Shown here piece by piece: positions 7,631 to 14,257 of a DNA stretch of 25,327 nucleotides (the first letter of the stretch is position 1; each line of letters begins with the position of its first letter). The DNA is from CAYGZQ01 sp964354375 [NCBI: uncultured Planctomycetota bacterium]. GTDB taxonomy: Bacteria; JAJVIF01; JAPKYR01. Below the pieces are notes generated by a model that was given only the letters and a program-made list of their open reading frames with translations, made no database searches and was not told the origin of the DNA. The stretch spans positions 834 to 26,160 of the forward strand of contig CAYGZQ010000058.1 in assembly GCA_964354375.1 (NCBI GenBank). The letters run 5' to 3'. A program made the position numbers and the translations under genes.

Positions 7631-8830
7631 CTAATGTAATGGTTCAACCACAAAGCCCGGACCGTGCGGTCCGCCGTCAAGAACGTCTATTCCCTCGTCG
7701 TATATGCCGTTACCGTTGATGTCCAGAAGAACGTCGTACTCGCCTTCCTCGGCGGCAAGCCATGCGAGTATCAACCCTTCGTTCACGCAGCCGATCTGGA
7801 CAGGATCCAGCTCGATTCCCCCGGTGATGTCCTCGAGCGACATGCCGTCCTGCCAATCAGTCGTGTGCAGCAGGATGTACTTGAGGACATACCTGCTGGT
7901 CACCTCGAGAAGCACCGCCGGGTTCAGCCAGATGTTCACTGTGTCGCCCGCGTGGAAATGGTTTGAGTAGGTGAAATCCGAGTACGAAGCAAGCTCGGCG
8001 TAGATCGGGTCGCCGTCGTTAGGTTTCTGAACTACCGCGCCGGTAGGCAGGCGACCATCCACCGCGTCTGTGCCCGCGTTGAAGATGGCGTATGGCGCTG
8101 CGTCCAGAACAATGTCGAACTGGTCGGTGACGCCCGGTATGAGCAAAGTGGCGTACGCAAGAAGCTGCGTGGGCTCGACTTTTCCTTCGCCGTCGGCGGT
8201 GACCTCGATGTACTCGGGGATATCCAACGGCCAGACGATGCCCGGGTTGTCCTGCTGCCAGCTCTTGATGATGTCGCCATCGGACCATGACCGCCTGTCT
8301 TTCACGGGCCATGCTCGGTAAGTCACGCCGGCCTGCAGAGCTTCGGCTGCTACGAAGACCGGCTGACCCTCAAGGAACGAGTTCGAAAGGTTGCCGTCGA
8401 TGTCGCACCCCCAGACGATCGGGCCTGTCGGCGTGTCGGGAATCGTGATATCGGTCTCGACGATGCCCTCGCTCGACGTGAGGCGGACAGTGTAATGGCC
8501 GGGGGCAAGAAGCCCGTCGCCGCTCGAGGACCAGAAGCCGACATCATAGGCCAGAATGACATTGTCGATTGCGCCGGACTTGTCCGCGGTGAGGCGGACC
8601 TTGCTTGCTGCATCGCCGGTGTCGGTAAGTGCTTCGACCATGACCGGGAACTCTCCGGACGCAAGTCCGGTTGCTGAAAAGACGAGCGCCTCGCCCTGGT
8701 TGATCTGAGAACCTGAGCTGTTTGACACGATGATCTGGAGAGGCTCATTGTCGCTGCCGGAGCAGCCGAGGAACAGGGCGAGGGCGCTCGTTATGAGAAG
8801 AACAGGGACGATCGGGAAGCGGATGTTCAT
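7631..8830 (-). CDS. Lipoprotein, unknown function, with Ca-loop-like end
   Basis: The 399-residue protein starts with a signal peptide ending ALALFLGC (lipid Cys23). The start is backed by GAGGTGA eight to ten bases upstream on the minus strand. The body appears all-beta: residues about 30-130 look like an Ig-type or bacterial surface domain (APGHYTVRLTSSEGIVETDITIP), followed by regions with no motif I know. Near the end DINGNGIYDEGIDV (370-383) resembles a DxNxNG calcium loop as in dockerin-like and thrombospondin type 3-like repeats. It does not carry the LWGYYDVYID domain of its neighbours and is transcribed against them from its own promoter. Probable location: outer surface or periplasmic face of a membrane. 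Function unknown. Confidence 0.8.
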   Translation of the reverse strand: MNIRFPIVPVLLITSALALFLGCSGSDNEPLQIIVSNSSGSQINQGEALVFSATGLASGEFPVMVEALTDTGDAASKVRLTADKSGAIDNVILAYDVGFWSSSGDGLLAPGHYTVRLTSSEGIVETDITIPDTPTGPIVWGCDIDGNLSNSFLEGQPVFVAAEALQAGVTYRAWPVKDRRSWSDGDIIKSWQQDNPGIVWPLDIPEYIEVTADGEGKVEPTQLLAYATLLIPGVTDQFDIVLDAAPYAIFNAGTDAVDGRLPTGAVVQKPNDGDPIYAELASYSDFTYSNHFHAGDTVNIWLNPAVLLEVTSRYVLKYILLHTTDWQDGMSLEDITGGIELDPVQIGCVNEGLILAWLAAEEGEYDVLLDINGNGIYDEGIDVLDGGPHGPGFVVEPLH

Positions 8831-8858
8831 TTTGGGTCACCTCAAAGGTTTCACTGAC

Positions 8859-8886
8859 ATTGTAACATCTTGTAACCTTTTGTCAA
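8859..8886 (-). promoter_or_regulatory. Strong promoter of 7631-8830, with phased heptamers
   Basis: On the minus strand TTGACA (8886-8881), a 16-base spacer and TACAAT (8864-8859) form a near-consensus sigma70-type promoter about 30 bases before the start codon. Read on the plus strand the same stretch is an array of TTGTAAC-type heptamers starting at 8860, 8870 and 8880 (the last TTGTCAAC), with a weaker copy at 8890. They are spaced one helical turn apart. Confidence 0.65.
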
Positions 8887-8922
8887 CTCCTGTGACCCGG
8901 ATTTTCGGAAAAAAGTTCAGAA

Positions 8923-9125
8923 GAATGGCAGCTCATCGGTGATCTCCGCGGGCGGAAAATCCCAGGGACCGATTGCCTGCACAGGGATTTTGGGGCGATT
9001 GACTATTGTAAGGCCTGCGTTATTGTGCTATATTCCTTGATCCTCAGCCAAACAGGAGCCCGGTGGGGACAAGAACACCCGCTGAGATCTGGCGAGTTTT
9101 AGACTCCCAAAAAAGGAGACTTGGT
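8923..9125 (+). repeat. Duplicated promoter/leader block, copy 1
   Basis: From GAATGGCAGC at 8923 to the start codon at 9126 this block matches 11241-11446 with scattered substitutions and a few small gaps. The match continues into the coding sequence through about 10364. The block has the promoter, an approximately 85-base leader and the ribosome binding site AAGGAGA. The leader contains CTCAGC (9043-9048) facing GCTGAG (9081-9086), kept in both copies. Confidence 0.8.
9006..9034 (+). promoter_or_regulatory. Candidate promoter of lipoprotein gene 9126
   Basis: TTGTAA (9006-9011), a 17-base spacer and TATATT (9029-9034). The same boxes with the same spacing stand before the paralogue at 11447. 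Confidence 0.5.
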
Positions 9126-11075
9126 ATGAATCGATGGGCAGTGATACTGGCAGTTATCCTGCTTACTACGGCCGTAGCTTTCGGCTGCTCCAGCGGGGGC
9201 GGAAATCCGATGGCGCCGGCCGCTAACCCGGATCTGACCGGATCCGTAGGCCATGTCGGTCAGGCACAGACCCACCTGTGGGGCTACTACGATGTGTACA
9301 TCGACATCGAGAACCAGTCTGTGGAAGCGGTTCTGAATCGCATGTGCATGTTCACGGCGAATGTAACCACTTTCGTGAACAACCCCGCGTCGAATCTGTC
9401 GTTCAAAATTTACGGCACGCCCGCTACTGCCGAGTACGTTGATGTGGACATCAACGTCACCATCAAGCATCCGTTCCCTGGCATGACCGAATACAACGGT
9501 TATGACGTGAAGGGTGTCTTCATGGGTTCGGGTTCCAGCACGATGAAATATTCGAGCAAGCTGAAGTATGCGAAGTACGGAACCGACCAGGCGATGTACG
9601 ATTTCAACGACAAGGCGACGCTTCCGTACTTGGACCCGTACGGGGACAGCCTGGTCGGCATGCCGGACGGATATACCCGCTGGTTCAACGCCAAGGAATT
9701 CACCTTCCCCGGCATCATGGGGTACACCCAGGGCAAGCTTGCGACGCCCGGGTACCAGTCCATGCTCACTGCCACGCTGAACGGCTACAAGTACTTCGCC
9801 GACGGACTGGGCGCGGACGAGGACCTCTGGACGTGGCTGAACGCGAACGCGGACACCAACGGCGTCTTCAGCGCCGGCACATCCAACACCAGGAATTACT
9901 ATCTGCGCTTCCCGACATCGAAGGGCGTGAAGTACGGGTACGCGGTTGTCGCGTCATGGAAGGGATCGAAGCCGGCGGACCATCCGGCCAACGCTCCCGA
10001 AGCTGCAGCGTGCAAGGCAGACATAACGCCGAACGTCTACTACGTTGATGCTACGCACAAGGGCGGCGACCTGATCCTTGACGTGAACCTCTGGGGCTGG
10101 GACTATCAGCCGACGCTGATCAAGATCGAGTCGACGGTGCTGAGCGCGGTTCACGCATTCACCCCGGCCGAGATGACGCCTGTCGGCGGCGGTGACCACT
10201 ACGCGATATACCACTGCGGGATCCCCGCCGATGCTGTGACCGGCACCGAGGGCAACGAGTTCTGGGTGGTTGCCGAGTACGGCGATTTCGACTACACGTG
10301 CAGCTTCACACCTCCCGGCGGCGCTCCGGTGGCGACACTGGCTGCGTTTTTCCGCTATGACCTCATGGTTTTGGATGCGTGTCTCCAAGTCCTATCCCCG
10401 AACGGGGCTGAGGAATGGGCGGTGGACAGTAACCATGAGATCACTTGGGACTCTTACAATGTATCCGGCACGGTATTCATCGAGTATTCCAAGGATAACT
10501 TTGTCGCTGATCTCCACAGTATTGCTACTGGCGAAGCTAATGATGGCAGCTTCATGTGGGATCCTATACCGAACGATCTCTCCAACACTGTTCGGGTGAG
10601 AGTTAGTTCCACTAATAATCCCAGTGTGAACGACATGTCTGATGACGATTTCAGTATCGTTCCGACCCCGACTGGCAACCTCGTATGGGCTAAACGCGCC
10701 GGAGGAGCTTCTTACTATGAATGGGGCTATGGAATCACGACGCTTTCGGACAATTCGACGGTCGTGACAGGAGTGTTTAATGGATCGGCCACATTCGGAC
10801 CGGGCGAGCCGAACCAGACAGTCCTGAATACCGCTGGAGGTAACGATTTCTTCATCGCGCGTTACAACCCGGACGGCACACTCGCCTGGGCGAAACGCGC
10901 CGGAGGAGCATCTGACAATGATTACAGCAATGGAATCACGACGCTTTCGGACAATTCGACAGTCGTGACAGGACATTTTGGGGGATCGGCCACATTCGGA
11001 CCGGGCGAGCCAAACGAGACAGTCCTGAATTCCGCTGGAGGTTACGATATCTTCATCGCGCGATTCGCGCCGTAG
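9126..11075 (+). CDS. Modular lipoprotein: shared domain, Kre9-like, two propeller blades
   Basis: The 649-residue protein has signal peptide and lipobox AFGC (Cys21). Residues 48-413 are the array's shared domain (QTHLWGYYDVYID, IKHPFPGM, GYDVKGVFMG, NTRNYYLRFP, GGDLILDV, NEFWVVAEY, AAFFRYDL). Residues 421-512 match the Kre9/KNH-like surface domain (LSPNGAEEW...ITW...VRVRVSSTNNP). Residues 521-649 are two nearly identical 67-residue repeats (WAKRAGGAS...GITTLSDNSTVVTG...SATFGPGEPN) of beta-propeller type. The DNA repeat is 201 bp, starting at 10686 and 10887. Two blades cannot close a propeller, so the gene may be shortened or may pair with other chains. ATG 9126 is chosen over an in-frame GTG at 9063 because AAGGAGA sits directly upstream and it starts the signal peptide. 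The surface role is inferred; the function of the shared domain is unknown. Confidence 0.85.
   Translation: MNRWAVILAVILLTTAVAFGCSSGGGNPMAPAANPDLTGSVGHVGQAQTHLWGYYDVYIDIENQSVEAVLNRMCMFTANVTTFVNNPASNLSFKIYGTPATAEYVDVDINVTIKHPFPGMTEYNGYDVKGVFMGSGSSTMKYSSKLKYAKYGTDQAMYDFNDKATLPYLDPYGDSLVGMPDGYTRWFNAKEFTFPGIMGYTQGKLATPGYQSMLTATLNGYKYFADGLGADEDLWTWLNANADTNGVFSAGTSNTRNYYLRFPTSKGVKYGYAVVASWKGSKPADHPANAPEAAACKADITPNVYYVDATHKGGDLILDVNLWGWDYQPTLIKIESTVLSAVHAFTPAEMTPVGGGDHYAIYHCGIPADAVTGTEGNEFWVVAEYGDFDYTCSFTPPGGAPVATLAAFFRYDLMVLDACLQVLSPNGAEEWAVDSNHEITWDSYNVSGTVFIEYSKDNFVADLHSIATGEANDGSFMWDPIPNDLSNTVRVRVSSTNNPSVNDMSDDDFSIVPTPTGNLVWAKRAGGASYYEWGYGITTLSDNSTVVTGVFNGSATFGPGEPNQTVLNTAGGNDFFIARYNPDGTLAWAKRAGGASDNDYSNGITTLSDNSTVVTGHFGGSATFGPGEPNETVLNSAGGYDIFIARFAP
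10686..11075 (+). repeat. Tandem 201-bp coding repeat (two blades)
   Basis: Copy 1 is 10686-10886 and copy 2 is 10887-11075, the second ending 12 bases short where the protein finishes with FIARFAP. Synonymous sites are mostly identical (for example GGAATCACGACGCTTTCGGA in both), pointing to recent amplification or ongoing gene conversion. Confidence 0.8.
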
Positions 11076-11076
11076 G

Positions 11077-11250
11077 CAGTTTCTGGTTGCTGCTTTTGGA
11101 AATGAAGGAACACCTTACTTAGATGGCTGTGTTGGCAAGCCTGGTGTCGCCGTAGACAGCTCAGGAAACGAGTATGTGACAGGCGAATTCCGGGAGACTG
11201 TTGACTTCGACCCCGGAAGCGGCGTGCATAACCACACCTCGAATGGCAGC
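11077..11250 (+). pseudogene. Remnant of one SBBP propeller blade
   Basis: Just after the stop at 11075, in a different frame, the sequence reads QFLVAAFGNEG..., then GVAVDSSGNEYVTGEF, then TVDFDPGSGVHNHTSNGS. This is one blade of the SBBP type seen complete in the protein at 16971 (compare GVAVDSDGNCYCTGNF...DFDP). It has no start codon, signal or neighbouring blades, and stops being recognisable exactly at GAATGGCAGC (11241-11250), where the duplicated promoter block begins. It is best explained as a broken piece of a former gene. Confidence 0.7.
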
Positions 11251-11446
11251 GTCGGTGATCTCCGCGGGCGGAAAATTCCCGGGACCGCTTGCCGGCACGG
11301 GGATTTTGGGGCGATTGACTGTTGTAAGGTCTGCGTTAGTGTGTTATATTCCTTAATACTCAGCCAAAGAGGAGTTCGGTGGGGTCAGAAACACCCGCTG
11401 AGATCTGGCGAGTTTTAGACTCTCAGAAAAAAAAAGGAGACCTGGT
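11241..11446 (+). repeat. Duplicated promoter/leader block, copy 2
   Basis: This is the partner of 8923-9125. It begins inside the blade remnant with GAATGGCAGC and runs to the start codon at 11447. CTCAGC and GCTGAG of the leader are kept, and the A-run before the ribosome binding site is longer here. Confidence 0.8.
11322..11350 (+). promoter_or_regulatory. Candidate promoter of lipoprotein gene 11447
   Basis: TTGTAA (11322-11327), a 17-base spacer and TATATT (11345-11350), identical boxes and spacing to those at 9006-9034. The ribosome binding site AAGGAGA is at 11434-11440. Confidence 0.5.
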
Positions 11447-14032
11447 ATGAATCGATGGGCAGTGTTACTGGCAGTGATCCTGCTTACCGCGGCCGTAGCT
11501 TTCGGCTGCTCCAGCGGCGGCGGAAATCCGACGGCGCCGTCCGCTGGTCCGGACTTGACCGGATCCGTAAGCCATGTCGGACAGGCTCAGACCCACCTGT
11601 GGGGCTACTACGATGTGTACATCGACATCGAGAGCCAGACGGTGGAAGCGGTGATGAACCGCATGTGCATGTTCACCGCGAATGTTGTTACGTTCGTGAA
11701 CAACCCGGTGACGAATCTCTCGTTCAAGATTTACGGGACACCGGTTACGGCGGACTATGTCGATGTCGACATCGACGTGACCATCAAGCACCCGTTCCCC
11801 GGCATGAACCAGTATGACGGGTACGATGTGAGGGGTGTCTTCATGGGCACCGGTGCAGCGGCACTGAAATACGACAGCAAGCTGAAGCACGCGGAGTACG
11901 GGGCAAACCAGACCCTCTACGACTACAACGACAAGGTGACGCTTGCGTACACAGACCCGTACGGCGACAGCCTGGTCGGGATGCCCGATGGTTATACCCG
12001 GTGGTTCAACGCCAAGGAGTTCATATTCCCCGGCATTATGGGTTACACGCAGGGCAAGCTGGCAACGCCCAATTATCAGGCGATGCTGACTGCAACGCTC
12101 AACCCCTACAAGTACTTCGCCGACGGGCTGGGTGCCGACGAGGACCTGTGGACCTGGTTGAATGCGAACCCGGCCTTCAACGGCGTTTTCACCGCAGGCA
12201 CCTCCAACACGAGGAACTACTATCTCAGGTTCCCGACCGCGGGGGGCGTGAAGTACGGCTACGCGATCGTCGCGAGCTGGAAGGGCGAGGCTCCGGAGAA
12301 TCATCCGGCGAACGCGTCTGAAGCTGCAGCCATCTCGGCTTATGTGACCCCCGACGTCTATTACGTCAGTGGCACCGAGAAAGGCGGCGACCTGATCCTT
12401 GACGTGAATGTCTGGGGCTGGGACTATCAGCCGTCAGTGATCAAGATCGAGTCGACCGTTCTTAGCGCGGTTCACGAATTCGACGCAGCTGAGATGACGC
12501 CGACAGGTGGGGACGCGAACTACTCCACCTACCACGCCGAGATTCCCGCCGATGCCGTGAGCGGAACGGACGGCAACGAGTTCTGGGTGGTCGCCGAGTA
12601 CGGCGACTTCGACTACACGTGCGAATTCACGCCTGCGGGCGGTGCACCCGATGCGACTCTCGCCGCTTTCTTCCGCTACGACCTGTTCGTTTCCAACACA
12701 CCGTACAATCTGCCCCCGGTGTGCGATCTTCAGGTCGTCACGACCATGCCTGCCGAAGGATGGTCTCCGGTGGCGGTCGAGTTCGATGCTACCGGATCAT
12801 CCGATCCCAACGGCGATCCGATTACGTTCGAGTGGGACTTCAACGATGACGGGACATTCGGCGATACCTATGAGTCGGGGACGGATGACAACCCGACAAA
12901 GGAGTTCGACGCCGACTATACCGGCGATGTGTGCGTGAGGGTGACTGATCCGTCCGACGAGGAGGACATCTGCTGCGAGAGTATCACGGTCATCTCGCAC
13001 GCGACCAAGAACATCGGTCTCCGCGCAGGTATAGCCGCGGAGGACATCGCGATCGATCACGGAGACGGTGACCTTTTCATCTTCTACACGGACAATACGC
13101 TTTGGCGATACCAGCTCTCCCAGTGGTACGCGACCGGATCCGAGTTCGTGAACGCTGCGAATATCACGGGCGGCTTCGGCCAGATATCCAGGCGGTTCGT
13201 TGACGCGGCCCCGAACGGCTATGTCTTCACCTGCTGCCACAGCAATGACTACAGCGCTACTTACAACTCGACCGGATGGAATGTTCACCGATGGTGGAGC
13301 CCGACGGGTGCATACGTTTCGGGCCTTAACCTGTATCCCGGGGCGAATGGAACGATGCTGCCCCTCGCTGTCGATGAGGCGCAGGCGTGGCCCACCGGCT
13401 CGTCATTCTCCAACGACATGGGCGGTGTATACGGTCTCACGGTTGCGCCGCAGGAATCGATCACGATGGTGCGGGTGATGGACGAAGGTGCTTATGCGTT
13501 CACCGTGAATGTCAACGCTCACAGGCACAGATATCTCTTCACTCCTCCTCCGCTTATCGGGAGCGACCGGGCTTACTGGCAATACATTCAGGGAACGGAA
13601 ACCATGCCGAACGACAAGGTGTGGCTCCTGGAGAAAGGTCCAGACTACTATGCCTCCAGGTTCACGCCGTCCGGGACCGGCTGGGCTCCGCCCGCCAATG
13701 CGCCGCTGGCCTACGACAATGTGACCTTCGGCACGGGTACCCAGACTGACAGCAACAACGGATTCTACGATCCCAAGGACATCACGCGTAATAACGGAAG
13801 CACTTACATCTTCGTCCTGGATCTCCTCTCGACAGGCCAGCCGTCTATCAAGGTGTTCGATGTCTCCGGCGCTCCATCGAGTGTTGGTGACTTCGGCGAC
13901 AGCACTTCCATCGACACCGCTCCCCTGCGGATCGAGGGCAGCGACTTCAATGGGAACGTGGTGGTGTTGCACGGGCCCGCGAGCGGGACATCGAAGATCA
14001 GCCTCTTCACAGCCGCCGAGATGCCGTTCTGA
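11447..14032 (+). CDS. Modular lipoprotein: shared domain, PKD, propeller-like
   Basis: The 861-residue protein has lipobox AFGC (Cys21). The first 413 residues align without gaps to the protein at 9126; a hand count gives 335 of 413 identical. Residues about 424-517 form a PKD domain (VEFDATGSSDPNGDPITFEWDF). Residues about 518-861 start HATKNIGLRAGIAAEDIAID and look like a divergent beta-propeller, ending LEGSDFNGNVVVLH-like (here RIEGSDFNGNVVVLH). This C-terminal module is shared with the protein at 19923 but not with its closest N-terminal relative at 9126. AAGGAGA seven bases upstream supports the start. A strong terminator follows at 14084. Likely a surface-exposed lipoprotein; PKD domains usually mediate protein or polysaccharide contacts, and the rest is unassigned. 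Confidence 0.88.
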   Translation: MNRWAVLLAVILLTAAVAFGCSSGGGNPTAPSAGPDLTGSVSHVGQAQTHLWGYYDVYIDIESQTVEAVMNRMCMFTANVVTFVNNPVTNLSFKIYGTPVTADYVDVDIDVTIKHPFPGMNQYDGYDVRGVFMGTGAAALKYDSKLKHAEYGANQTLYDYNDKVTLAYTDPYGDSLVGMPDGYTRWFNAKEFIFPGIMGYTQGKLATPNYQAMLTATLNPYKYFADGLGADEDLWTWLNANPAFNGVFTAGTSNTRNYYLRFPTAGGVKYGYAIVASWKGEAPENHPANASEAAAISAYVTPDVYYVSGTEKGGDLILDVNVWGWDYQPSVIKIESTVLSAVHEFDAAEMTPTGGDANYSTYHAEIPADAVSGTDGNEFWVVAEYGDFDYTCEFTPAGGAPDATLAAFFRYDLFVSNTPYNLPPVCDLQVVTTMPAEGWSPVAVEFDATGSSDPNGDPITFEWDFNDDGTFGDTYESGTDDNPTKEFDADYTGDVCVRVTDPSDEEDICCESITVISHATKNIGLRAGIAAEDIAIDHGDGDLFIFYTDNTLWRYQLSQWYATGSEFVNAANITGGFGQISRRFVDAAPNGYVFTCCHSNDYSATYNSTGWNVHRWWSPTGAYVSGLNLYPGANGTMLPLAVDEAQAWPTGSSFSNDMGGVYGLTVAPQESITMVRVMDEGAYAFTVNVNAHRHRYLFTPPPLIGSDRAYWQYIQGTETMPNDKVWLLEKGPDYYASRFTPSGTGWAPPANAPLAYDNVTFGTGTQTDSNNGFYDPKDITRNNGSTYIFVLDLLSTGQPSIKVFDVSGAPSSVGDFGDSTSIDTAPLRIEGSDFNGNVVVLHGPASGTSKISLFTAAEMPF

Positions 14033-14083
14033 GCTCGCGTTCCCAGAGGCAATCGGTCCGCTGCTCAGCGAGACGGATTCAAC

Positions 14084-14112
14084 GGCCCCCCAGGATTTGG
14101 GGGGCCTTTTTT
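14084..14112 (+). terminator. Intrinsic terminator
   Basis: GGCCCCCC (14084-14091), a 7-base loop, GGGGGGCC (14099-14106) and a run of six T. This ends the transcript of the gene at 11447. Confidence 0.9.
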
Positions 14113-14164
14113 CCTGTGCCGGAGGCCCTGCGTGAAGGCGGGTGCTGCCATTTCTCCGGCAATC

Positions 14165-14193
14165 TTGCATTATTCGATTTTACATCATAAAAT
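14165..14193 (+). promoter_or_regulatory. Candidate promoter of lipoprotein gene 14258
   Basis: TTGCAT (14165-14170), a 17-base spacer and TAAAAT (14188-14193). The region is clearly AT-richer than its surroundings and follows a terminator. Confidence 0.45.
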
Positions 14194-14257
14194 TCTTGTG
14201 TAGCCTCTGTTCGGGGAGAGGGGACAGTCGCGGAGATCATGCTGAGAGGAGCCCGGG

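Noticed and set aside
9063-9125. In-frame GTG at 9063 as the start of the lipoprotein
   Set aside because: It would place 21 hydrophilic residues before the signal peptide and lies in the leader shared with 11447, where the same extension is not supported.
11176-11418. An 80-codon open frame after the two-blade gene
   Set aside because: Only its first part has meaning (the blade remnant). The rest is the duplicated promoter and leader read as protein.
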